Positions 1-5,285 of a DNA stretch of 5,285 nt are shown here, one piece after another. The position numbers were made by a program, and so were the translations under genes. The notes beneath the pieces are model-generated. The model searched no databases and was not told the origin of the DNA. It saw only the letters and a program-made list of their open reading frames with translations. Each line of letters begins with the position of its first letter. Within the stretch, counting starts at the first letter, position 1. The stretch lies in NCBI GenBank assembly GCA_000433775.1, contig HF998472.1, forward strand, positions 1 through 5,285, in the 5' to 3' direction. The DNA is from Corallococcus sp. CAG:1435. GTDB lineage: Bacteria; Bacillota; Clostridia; Christensenellales; CAG-314.

Positions 1-160
1 CCTGCAATACACGTTTTCAAACATATGACGTTGCTTATTGCACATATTCATAACAGTGAATTTTACAGTAACATTAGCCTTACAACAAACAGGCTGACGT
101 AGTTTTTGCAAAAAAGGGAAATCCTTTTCAATAACGAAAAAACACTTCTTTAAAATTGCA
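1..160. other. Left-edge stretch with no supportable gene
   Basis: One plus-strand frame is open from base 1 to a TAG at 100-102 (33 codons) and could be the tail of a gene entering from the left. One minus-strand frame is open from an ATG at 51-49 to the edge (17 codons) but has no Shine-Dalgarno sequence. Neither is long enough to support. A weak hairpin (AAAAGG 112-117 with CCTTTT 123-128) and a short AGCCT/AGGCT inverted repeat (76-80, 91-95) are present, but neither makes a convincing terminator. This stretch is best read as intergenic DNA upstream of the promoter of the first gene. Confidence 0.4.
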
Positions 161-162
161 TA

Positions 163-191
163 TTGATTTTTGAAAACAAATTTGATACAAT
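163..191 (+). promoter_or_regulatory. Sigma-A type promoter of the small membrane-protein gene
   Basis: The -35 box TTGATT (163-168) and -10 box TACAAT (186-191) are separated by exactly 17 bases. TG at 183-184, one base upstream of the -10, makes it an extended -10 promoter. Each box departs little from the TTGACA/TATAAT consensus. The predicted transcription start is near 198, giving a very short leader of about 20 bases that begins just before the ribosome site. This is a prediction from sequence only, but the match and spacing are good. Confidence 0.72.
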
Positions 192-217
192 AATTTTGTG
201 AACGGAGGTGATAAACT

Positions 218-730
218 GTGAAACGACAAAAGGTTTGTTTTGCATTGGACACTGTAGGGGCAATACTGTTTATTTTGTCAACAATCTACTTCATAATTTA
301 CTCCATTGCCATTTTCCCACCGATAGCCGTGAAAATCATAAATGAAAATCCGCAGCAATCCGTGGCAGGTGCATTGGGAATTGCCTTTTCATCGGCTATT
401 GCCGTGTCGGTGATTGCCATCGTCCTGTCTTTGTTGGGGTGTTTGCTGTTGATTTTTTCCGTTGTGATTTTGATAGGTGCTTTGCGTAGCAGACGACTGA
501 TCGCAAAGGGTAAAAAGAAGGTGTACGCCGCCTGGCAGATTGTTTCCGCCGTATTTATTTTCGTGATAACTTTGTTTACCGTTGCCATGGGAGCAACCTC
601 CTACATTCAGTTTTTGCCAAGTCTTATTTCGGCTTGCGTAGGGTTTGTGCTGTTTGTAGTTACTGCCATACTGAAATTTCAGGAATCCAAACGGCAACAG
701 GCAGTTGTTGCACCACAGCAACAGCAATAA
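218..730 (+). CDS. Small integral membrane protein of unknown function
   Basis: This is a 170-residue hydrophobic protein that I do not recognise as a named family. The start is GTG at 218, supported by the Shine-Dalgarno sequence GGAGGTG at 204-210, seven bases upstream. Hydrophobic segments lie at about residues 7-33, 48-89, 103-124 and 131-152. The second is long enough (about 42 residues) to be two helices with a tight turn, so four or five membrane passes are possible. Basic clusters at 90-101 (RSRR, KGKKK) and 156-160 suggest that these loops face the cytoplasm. The tail is glutamine-rich and ends in four Gln encoded by CAG/CAA codons, probably a disordered cytoplasmic end. The size and layout resemble the many uncharacterised small multi-helix membrane proteins of Bacillota, loosely DUF4064-like in layout, but no diagnostic motif is visible. 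It has its own promoter and no co-directional neighbour in the window, so context gives no function. Confidence 0.85.
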   Translation: MKRQKVCFALDTVGAILFILSTIYFIIYSIAIFPPIAVKIINENPQQSVAGALGIAFSSAIAVSVIAIVLSLLGCLLLIFSVVILIGALRSRRLIAKGKKKVYAAWQIVSAVFIFVITLFTVAMGATSYIQFLPSLISACVGFVLFVVTAILKFQESKRQQAVVAPQQQQ

Positions 731-1005
731 CCTGCAAAAGGAACATTGGCACAAACGCACCGCTTTTGTGTGTCTGACAGTCATTGTGCCTTTGGGGACG
801 TTGCGCACGGTAATTTGAAAAATACACGTTGGGACAAGGCGCAAAACGAATAAACCAAAAGCACCTTAGACAATGCTCACTCCAACGCCAAACTGCCGTT
901 GTGGCGTGCATCGAAATTTTACTGCAAATAGCGACGGTTTTGCCGATTTTGATTGCTTTACTTTAACTGTAAAGTTACAGGCGATGTACACGCAGTTGTT
1001 TTCCT

Positions 1006-1034
1006 AAACTTTCCGCTGTTTGCGTAAAGTTTTT
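1006..1034 (+). terminator. Weak candidate terminator or RNA hairpin
   Basis: AAACTTT (1006-1012) pairs with AAAGTTT (1026-1032). After one C-T mismatch, CGC (1014-1016) pairs with GCG (1022-1024) around a five-base loop. Five T bases (1030-1034) overlap and follow the right arm, as in an intrinsic terminator. The stem is AT-rich and interrupted, so termination would be inefficient. It may be an auxiliary signal for the upstream plus-strand gene ahead of the stronger terminator at 1077-1111, or simply part of a larger folded 3' end. Confidence 0.3.
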
Positions 1035-1076
1035 GAAGTTTGTGTACAACGGCTTTTTACAACCAAATTTTTCAAC

Positions 1077-1111
1077 AAAAAAACCGTGTTTTTGCACGGT
1101 TTTTTGTTTTG
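1077..1111. terminator. Bidirectional intrinsic terminator between convergent genes
   Basis: CCGTG (1084-1088) and CACGG (1095-1099) form the GC-rich core around a six-base loop. The stem is extended by an A run (1077-1083) facing a T run (1100-1105, with more T after one G up to 1110). Because the left flank is an A run, the minus-strand transcript also ends in a U run, so the element can stop transcription from both sides. It lies about 345 bases after the membrane-protein stop codon and about 145 bases after the permease stop codon. It is the only strong terminator between the two convergent units. Confidence 0.85.
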
Positions 1112-1255
1112 TTTACTTTATGATTTTTGGCGTTTTTGACTGTGCCCGACAAGTTTTGCAGGAATGTCGTAACGCTTTTTCAATACAACCGCTGAATTTA
1201 AGCGACAAAGATGCATTTTTGCGGAATACACGCCAAAATTTTACTTTCAAGATGT

Positions 1256-3742
1256 TTATTCCACGCTTTTGAGAGATTCTATCATATCTATTTTTTTCAA
1301 CGCAGGATACATTACCAAGTTTATTATTGCGGAAAATGCCAAGGTTATTGCCGCTCCAAGAAGGTAACTGCTCCAAATAATGTTTCTGCTGAACATGATT
1401 AGGTCCACTTCGATGGACTGTATCACGTAACTGTGCAGAATCACGCCCAAACCGATGCCGAAGACAATGCCTATTACCGTGAGAATTACGTTTTCTCTGA
1501 ACACATTGGCAGCGACTTCCGAATCGTAAAATCCCAACACTTTGAGAGTTGCAAGTTCACGTTTGCGCTCGGCAATGTTGATGCTGTTGAGGTTGTACAG
1601 CACCACCAACGCCAACAACGCAGCCGCAGCCAACACAATCAGCACAATGGAATTGAGAGATTTCAGCGTTTCGTCTGCCCACTCCACCGTTGTGGACACA
1701 AACGCCACGCCGTTGACGTTGTTTTTTGACAAAAGCGCCGTTCCCAACTGCGTCTGGAATTCATCCGACGTATCGGAATACCGCAACAGCAACTGATTGT
1801 AATTTGCCTCTCCGCCAAAGATGTCGGCGTACAAAGTGGGTGAGAAAAACATGTAATGACCGATGTAGTTTTCAAAAACGGCATCTACCTTCATCGTTAC
1901 ACGTTGGGAATTGTCTTGGAAAGTTACCGTATCCCCCACCGAAACGCCCAGAGTTTTGGCTGTTTTTTCGCTGAGCATTACTCCGCTCGAACTGTATTCC
2001 AGGCTTTTGCCGTTGGTACGCCGGCGGAATGTGAAGTACTCTTTTATTGACTGCAAAGACTGCGGAACGACTACCGTTACCGTTTGGGTGGAATCCTTGC
2101 CTTGCACCTCTACGGCTTTTTGATACACAGCGAGAACATCTATGCCCTGAGTTTGCGTTATGTCCTCAATAAGTTGGGAACGTTGCTGCTCCGAAAGAGA
2201 ATCGGAAAGCGACACCGTTGCCTGATAGTGAGTCAGTTCTTCAAACTGTTTGTCGGCAACTACAGTTATTGAATCGTGCAAACCCAGCCCGACAAGCACC
2301 AGTCCCATGCAGCCGGCAACGCCGATTACCGTCATAAACAGGCGTTTTTTATAGCGAAACATATTGCGGACGGTAGTTTTTTGATTGAAACTTAACCTCT
2401 TCCACAAAAACGGAATACGCTCGGCAAGCACACGTTTGCCCGGTTTGGGTGATTGCGGTCGCATTATTTGCGCAGGTTTTGCATGCGCCAGCGAGTAACT
2501 TGCAAACACTGCGGCAAGCCCCGTGCAAAGCACGCCTGCAAACACCGCAATCAAGCCTTCCGTCCAGTTGTAGGGAAGCAGGAAGGTGTCCAGACCTTCG
2601 TACAACAGTGCGTAAGTCTTCATTATTGCAAGGGGGAATATTTTTTCTCCTGCAAGTACTCCAACCAAAGAGCCTGTGAGAGTAGGAATGAGCGCATACA
2701 TAAGGTACCTCAAAAGCACCGTTGAGTTTTGACAGCCCAAGGCTTTGAGTATGCCGATTTGTCCACGTTCCTCTTCCACAAGACGTGTCATACATGTGAG
2801 GCTGACCAATGCCGCCACCAAGAAGAAAATTATCGGCAACAATTTTCCCAAATTGCCGATACGCTGTGCGTCGTTTTCGAAGTTGACGCAGGAAACCACC
2901 GTTTCTCTTCCCACAATGTACCATTCCGGCACTTCAAGTTGCACAAAAGGCGGCAAAAATCCGCCGAACTGCGCCAGAATTTCGTCGTACCGACGTTGGC
3001 ATGCCGTTTGCGCCAACACTTCTATTTGCTGTGTAGCCTGTTGACACAAAAGGTCGTACTCTTGGGAAAAACAGTCGAGCGGAATGGCGTCGGAAAGTAA
3101 AATGCGTGCTTCGGTGAAAGCGGCAACGGTGAAAACGCTGTCGGGAACAAGCACAAATCCGTCGATTTCTCCGCTTCCGACATTTCCCGTGCCACGGTTT
3201 AAGTCCATGTATTGAGGAAGATTGCAAAAGCCTACAACGGTAAACTGCGTTTGCGAAAGTTGCGTATTCAGCGTTTCGGAACTGCCGTCGCCGTCCACAA
3301 AGGCTATTGTGTCCCCCAATTTGTAGTTGCCCTTGTCCTGCAAAAAGGAATCCAGCACACATTCATCCGACGTTTGGGGCAATCTTCCGCTTGTGAGCGT
3401 GGGAATGTTGACGTCGTTTGAAAGGGACATCAGTTTGACAGCCTTTTTATCTTCGCCGCTGCACAACACGTCGAGGGAATGCACACCTTCGGCAATATCC
3501 ACAACGTCCAAAGCGTTAAGGTCGTCAATGTCCTGTTGCGTTATGCCCAATGTCCCCACCACACGCAAATCCATCAGATGAGTGCGGTCGTAGTAACTGT
3601 CGGCAGACAAAAGCATGTCGCCTTCACTGGAACGTAACCCGGAAAAAACCGCCGTCCCTACCAAAATAATGAAAAACACCGAGATAAATTTGCCTTTGTG
3701 CTTGGCAAGTCCTCGTAAAAAATCCTTCAACAACGGTTTCAT
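1256..3742 (-). CDS. ABC transporter permease, duplicated FtsX/MacB type
   Basis: This 828-residue membrane subunit is presumably partnered with the ATPase encoded just upstream. ATG at 3742-3740 is preceded by AAGGAG (3754-3749) with six bases of spacing. Predicted helices: about 18-37; 300-320, 344-366 and 395-417 (first FtsX domain); 468-488; 698-718, 750-773 and 790-815 (second FtsX domain). Two large extracytoplasmic domains lie at about 38-298 and 489-697. The conserved FtsX-type cytoplasmic motifs EERGQIGILKALG (324-336) and ERKRELATLKVLG (725-737) follow the first helix of each half. MRYKK-like basic residues (461-467) precede helix 5, and the C-terminus ends in IESLKSVE, as is usual in this Bacillota family. 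From memory of the family, many members are longer, with a coiled coil in the first outer domain; here only a helical, Gln-rich stretch (about 225-258) remains. That domain has seven cysteines and the second has none. The substrate is unknown; export or lipid/peptide extrusion is inference from the family. Confidence 0.93.
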   Translation of the reverse strand: MKPLLKDFLRGLAKHKGKFISVFFIILVGTAVFSGLRSSEGDMLLSADSYYDRTHLMDLRVVGTLGITQQDIDDLNALDVVDIAEGVHSLDVLCSGEDKKAVKLMSLSNDVNIPTLTSGRLPQTSDECVLDSFLQDKGNYKLGDTIAFVDGDGSSETLNTQLSQTQFTVVGFCNLPQYMDLNRGTGNVGSGEIDGFVLVPDSVFTVAAFTEARILLSDAIPLDCFSQEYDLLCQQATQQIEVLAQTACQRRYDEILAQFGGFLPPFVQLEVPEWYIVGRETVVSCVNFENDAQRIGNLGKLLPIIFFLVAALVSLTCMTRLVEEERGQIGILKALGCQNSTVLLRYLMYALIPTLTGSLVGVLAGEKIFPLAIMKTYALLYEGLDTFLLPYNWTEGLIAVFAGVLCTGLAAVFASYSLAHAKPAQIMRPQSPKPGKRVLAERIPFLWKRLSFNQKTTVRNMFRYKKRLFMTVIGVAGCMGLVLVGLGLHDSITVVADKQFEELTHYQATVSLSDSLSEQQRSQLIEDITQTQGIDVLAVYQKAVEVQGKDSTQTVTVVVPQSLQSIKEYFTFRRRTNGKSLEYSSSGVMLSEKTAKTLGVSVGDTVTFQDNSQRVTMKVDAVFENYIGHYMFFSPTLYADIFGGEANYNQLLLRYSDTSDEFQTQLGTALLSKNNVNGVAFVSTTVEWADETLKSLNSIVLIVLAAAALLALVVLYNLNSINIAERKRELATLKVLGFYDSEVAANVFRENVILTVIGIVFGIGLGVILHSYVIQSIEVDLIMFSRNIIWSSYLLGAAITLAFSAIINLVMYPALKKIDMIESLKSVE

Positions 3743-3752
3743 GGCACACTCC

Positions 3753-4457
3753 TTACCACTCTATCTTTTCCACGTCCACGGGGTGGGCGTTTACTTCACA
3801 ACTTACAGCCTGACCGTTGCGAATACGAATCACCCTGTCCGCCATGGGCGTCAGCGCACTGTTGTGCGTAATTATTATCACCGTCATTTTTCTTTCACGA
3901 CAGGTTTGTTGCAAAAGTTTGAGTACCGCTTTGCCCGTGACGTAATCCAAAGCGCCGGTGGGTTCGTCGCACAGCAACAGTTTGGGGTTTTTTGCAAGCG
4001 CACGAGCAATGGCAACACGCTGCTGTTCGCCACCGGAAAGTTGCGATGGGAAGTTGTTTTTTCTGTCCGAAAGCCCGACCTCTTCCAGAACTTCTTCGGC
4101 GGAAAGAGGCTTTTTGCTTATTTGCTGGGCAAGTTCCACATTTTCCAGCGCAGTGAGATTTTGCATCAGATTGTAAAACTGAAAGACAAATCCCACCTCT
4201 TCACGGCGGTAACGCACAAGACTTTTGCCCTGCAAATTGCTTACCACTTCGCCGTCGACAACAACTTCGCCCGACGTTGCGGTGTCCATGCCTCCCAAAA
4301 TGTTGAGTACTGTTGTTTTACCTGCGCCGCTTGGCCCCACTATCACAACAAATTCGCCCTTTTCAATAAAAAAGTTCATTTCCGACAGGGCGTTTATCTT
4401 AACTTCGCCCATACTGTAAACTTTGCTTACGTCCGTCAACTGTATAAAATGGCTCAT
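3753..4457 (-). CDS. ABC transporter ATP-binding protein, LolD/MacB type
   Basis: This 234-residue cytoplasmic ATPase energises the adjacent FtsX-type permease. All nucleotide-binding motifs are present and intact: Walker [10 protein letters not shown] (41-49), Q-loop Gln93 in VFQFYNL, signature LSGGEQQR (140-147), Walker B LLLCDEP (160-166), D-loop GALD (168-171) and H-loop His198. The pattern [15 protein letters not shown] after the Q-loop is typical of the LolD/MacB/FtsE group. I chose ATG at 4457-4455 because GGGAGGA (4467-4461) sits just upstream and the protein then begins with the standard [14 protein letters not shown] strand. An in-frame ATG at 4505 would add 16 residues that do not look like the family, and it would place the ribosome site inside the gene. 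The TAA stop (3755-3753) overlaps the permease Shine-Dalgarno sequence, and the gap between the two genes is 10 bases, so the pair is surely co-transcribed. Confidence 0.95.
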   Translation of the reverse strand: MSHFIQLTDVSKVYSMGEVKINALSEMNFFIEKGEFVVIVGPSGAGKTTVLNILGGMDTATSGEVVVDGEVVSNLQGKSLVRYRREEVGFVFQFYNLMQNLTALENVELAQQISKKPLSAEEVLEEVGLSDRKNNFPSQLSGGEQQRVAIARALAKNPKLLLCDEPTGALDYVTGKAVLKLLQQTCRERKMTVIIITHNSALTPMADRVIRIRNGQAVSCEVNAHPVDVEKIEW

Positions 4458-4499
4458 AATTCCTCCCGTCAGACAAAATATGCCTACAACAAATTGATG

Positions 4500-4528
4500 T
4501 TGCAATATTCTTATTCTTATGATACAAT
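4500..4528 (+). promoter_or_regulatory. Promoter of the TetR-family regulator gene
   Basis: The -35 box TTGCAA (4500-4505) and -10 box TACAAT (4523-4528) are 17 bases apart, and TG at 4520-4521 makes an extended -10. The nine bases TGATACAAT are identical to the core of the promoter at 183-191. The predicted start is near 4535, giving a leader of about 88 bases. The -10 overlaps that of the opposing ABC operon promoter. Predicted from sequence only. Confidence 0.65.
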
Positions 4529-4556
4529 TTTAATACACTTGTAAAATAACTGTCAA
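4527..4556 (-). promoter_or_regulatory. Promoter of the ABC transporter operon
   Basis: On the minus strand a perfect TTGACA (-35, 4556-4551) is followed after 18 bases by TAAAAT (-10, 4532-4527), five of six bases matching consensus. The start would be near 4520, leaving a leader of about 63 bases before the ATPase ATG. A second TTGACA lies seven bases further upstream (4563-4558) but has no -10 at usable spacing. The -10 shares bases 4527-4528 with the divergent regulator promoter. Confidence 0.62.
4534..4543. promoter_or_regulatory. Second candidate operator palindrome in the promoter overlap
   Basis: TACA (4534-4537) and TGTA (4540-4543) are inverted around CT; the right arm extends to TGTAAA (4540-4545), the same half-site as in the palindrome at 4596-4610. 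A wider pair, ATTTTA (4527-4532) and TAAAAT (4542-4547), brackets the same spot. It lies at the predicted start of the regulator transcript and inside the spacer of the ABC promoter, an ideal place to repress both. The arms are short, so this is tentative. Confidence 0.3.
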
Positions 4557-4585
4557 ATGTCAATTTTTTCCTTTTTGTATGTTGT

Positions 4586-4610
4586 TTTACATTACTTTAC
4601 ATTGTGTAAA
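4586..4610. promoter_or_regulatory. Candidate operator for the TetR-family regulator
   Basis: A perfect 15-base palindrome, TTTACA TTG TGTAAA, occupies 4596-4610. Its left half-site is repeated ten bases upstream (TTTACATT at 4586-4593 and 4596-4603), about one helical turn away. It lies in the leader of the regulator gene, immediately before its Shine-Dalgarno sequence. TetR proteins bind palindromes of about this size near their own genes, so autoregulation is a reasonable inference. Binding here would not directly block the ABC promoter, which is about 40 bases away. Confidence 0.45.
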
Positions 4611-4622
4611 TTAGGTGATGAA

Positions 4623-5219
4623 ATGAAAAAGGACAGAAGAGCCGTCTACACGGAAATGGTAATACGTGAGGCATTTTTGCAACTGGTAAAAAGCAAACCC
4701 ATACAAAAAATTACTGTATCGGACATTTGCGCACTGGCGGAAATAAGCCGACCTACCTTTTACCTGCACTACGAGGATATTTACGCTTTGGTGGATGAAA
4801 TAGGCGAAAACATGCTGGCTTCGGCAAAACTAAAAGACATAACGGAAGTTTCCATGGACAATCCCGACGAGTTGCACCAAGTAACGCTGCATCTGATACA
4901 CGTTATTGAAAAGAACCTTCAGATTTACAAAATTTGCGTGCTGGAAAGGGGTATTGCCACACAACTGCCAAAAAAAATAACAGAGGAACTGAACGGAACT
5001 TTAAGCAAAAAGTGGGCGGAAAGCGAAAAAGTTGACACAACCTTGGACAAATCGTACATTGTGGAATTTATTCAGGCAGGTTTCAACAGTATTTTGTCTT
5101 GCTGGATAAGCAAAGACCCAGAAAAAAGAGAAACTGACGAACAACTTGCCTACATCATAGAAAATCTGCTTTTGAAAGGACTTATGGGATTTGCCTTGCA
5201 AAAAGAAACGGCAAAGTGA
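4623..5219 (+). CDS. TetR/AcrR-family transcriptional regulator
   Basis: This 198-residue DNA-binding repressor-type protein probably controls the divergent ABC transporter operon. The N-terminal TetR helix-turn-helix is clear: residues 27-60, with ITVSDICALAEISRPTFYLHY (30-50) covering helices 2 and 3 and the characteristic TFYLHY end of the recognition helix. The rest is an all-helical ligand/dimer domain. The segment around 146-186, with FIQAGFNSILSCW and a closing hydrophobic helix, resembles the C-terminal domain common in Bacillota TetR proteins of the DhaS-like group (Pfam TetR_C_8, from memory). ATG at 4623 is chosen because AGGTG (4613-4617) lies five bases upstream and the family-typical KKDRRAVYT follows. 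An in-frame ATG at 4557 would add 22 hydrophobic residues, lacks a ribosome site, and would run through the candidate operator. Length is normal for the family. The ligand is unknown. Confidence 0.93.
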   Translation: MKKDRRAVYTEMVIREAFLQLVKSKPIQKITVSDICALAEISRPTFYLHYEDIYALVDEIGENMLASAKLKDITEVSMDNPDELHQVTLHLIHVIEKNLQIYKICVLERGIATQLPKKITEELNGTLSKKWAESEKVDTTLDKSYIVEFIQAGFNSILSCWISKDPEKRETDEQLAYIIENLLLKGLMGFALQKETAK

Positions 5220-5262
5220 TGCGAAAAGTTGTACGAAGACAAAACAAAATTGAACTAACGGC

Positions 5263-5285
5263 AAAAAAAGGACGGCGAAAACCGT
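5263..5285 (+). terminator. Left part of a probable terminator cut by the window end
   Basis: A run of seven A (5263-5269) is followed by GG, then ACGG (5272-5275), a six-base loop, and CCGT (5282-5285), which pairs with ACGG. The layout mirrors the complete terminator at 1077-1111. It sits 44 bases after the TetR stop codon. If correct, the sequence beyond the edge should continue with CC and a T run. The T tract itself is not visible, so this is an inference. Confidence 0.55.

Larger units (their letters stand above)
731..1255. other. Gene-free convergent intergenic region with inverted repeats
   Basis: This stretch of about 525 bases separates the end of the small membrane-protein gene from the end of the ABC permease gene. 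Short open frames cross it, but none has a ribosome site or protein-like composition, and the largest (1033-1272) runs straight through the terminator. It holds the bidirectional terminator at 1077-1111 and several inverted repeats upstream of it: GGCACAA/TTGTGCC (748-754, 784-790), ACGCCA/TGGCGT (885-890, 902-907), CTGTAA/TTACAG (967-972, 975-980), and TGTACAC/GTGTACA (985-991, 1042-1048) enclosing a hairpin at 1006-1032. No sigma-A promoter for a separate small RNA stood out on the plus strand. Confidence 0.6.

Noticed and set aside
112..128. AAAAGG/CCTTTT hairpin near the left edge as a terminator
   Set aside because: It has only two GC pairs, no T run on the plus strand, and no minus-strand gene feeding into it.
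748..790. GGCACAA/TTGTGCC inverted repeat after the membrane-protein gene as its terminator
   Set aside because: The loop is about 29 bases and no T run follows; an alternative CACAAA/TTTGTG hairpin is weak. It is not a credible intrinsic terminator.
731..853. The membrane-protein frame stays open for 40 codons after its TAA, suggesting readthrough
   Set aside because: The extension looks soluble and unlike the protein, no readthrough context is evident, and the Gln-rich tail ends naturally. A run of 40 codons without a stop is not rare enough to count.
1033..1272. A 79-codon plus-strand frame between the convergent genes
   Set aside because: It has no ribosome site, passes through the bidirectional terminator, and overlaps the permease stop; not a plausible gene.
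2349..2924. A 191-codon minus-strand frame inside the permease gene
   Set aside because: It is a different frame of the permease; the permease frame is unbroken and carries conserved FtsX motifs throughout, so no frameshift or nested gene is needed.
3615..4544. A 309-codon plus-strand open frame antisense to the ATPase and the permease start
   Set aside because: It lies opposite two genes with full family motifs, has no ribosome site, and its translation is low-complexity in character with no recognisable domain. It is a shadow of the minus-strand coding bias.
4557..4622. Upstream in-frame start adding 22 residues to the TetR protein
   Set aside because: There is no ribosome site at 4557, the added residues are hydrophobic and unlike TetR N-termini, and the extension covers the candidate operator.
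5219..5285. An ATG overlapping the regulator stop (TGATG) and open to the window end, encoding a very basic peptide
   Set aside because: There is no Shine-Dalgarno sequence, the composition simply reflects an A-rich sequence, and the frame runs through the probable terminator. More sequence could revive it.

Overview
The window looks like ordinary chromosomal sequence from a low-to-moderate GC member of the Bacillota, most likely Clostridia-like. The basis is the strong purine-rich Shine-Dalgarno sites, the sigma-A type promoters with extended -10 boxes, the A-tract/T-tract hairpin terminators, and proteins of families common in that phylum. I cannot name a genus. There is no sign of a mobile element, CRISPR array, tRNA or rRNA.

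Layout, left to right. Bases 1-160 hold no supportable gene. A well-formed promoter (163-191) and ribosome site drive a short GTG-started membrane protein of unknown function (218-730, + strand). A gene-free stretch of about 525 bases follows (731-1255). It contains several inverted repeats and a clear bidirectional terminator (1077-1111), placed between two convergent transcription units. On the minus strand, bases 1256-4457 hold a two-gene ABC transporter operon: an ATPase of the LolD/MacB type (start corrected to 4457) followed 10 bases later by an 828-residue FtsX/MacB-type permease with two extracytoplasmic domains. Divergent from it, on the plus strand, is a TetR-family regulator (4623-5219). 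What looks like the left half of a terminator is cut off by the window end (5263-5285).

How it fits together: regulator and transporter are divergently transcribed from a 165-base gap. Their predicted -10 boxes overlap by two bases on opposite strands, so the two promoters should compete for polymerase. The gap also carries two candidate palindromes with TTTACA/TGTAAA half-sites. The simplest reading is a self-regulated transporter switch in which the TetR protein senses a ligand and controls the ABC operon and perhaps itself. The transported substrate cannot be told from sequence. The upstream four-to-five-helix membrane protein has its own promoter and no visible functional link.

I did not find a clearly novel biological system. 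The most interesting points are the interlocked promoter/operator architecture, the cysteine-rich and apparently shortened first extracytoplasmic domain of the permease, and the structured untranslated stretch between the convergent genes.
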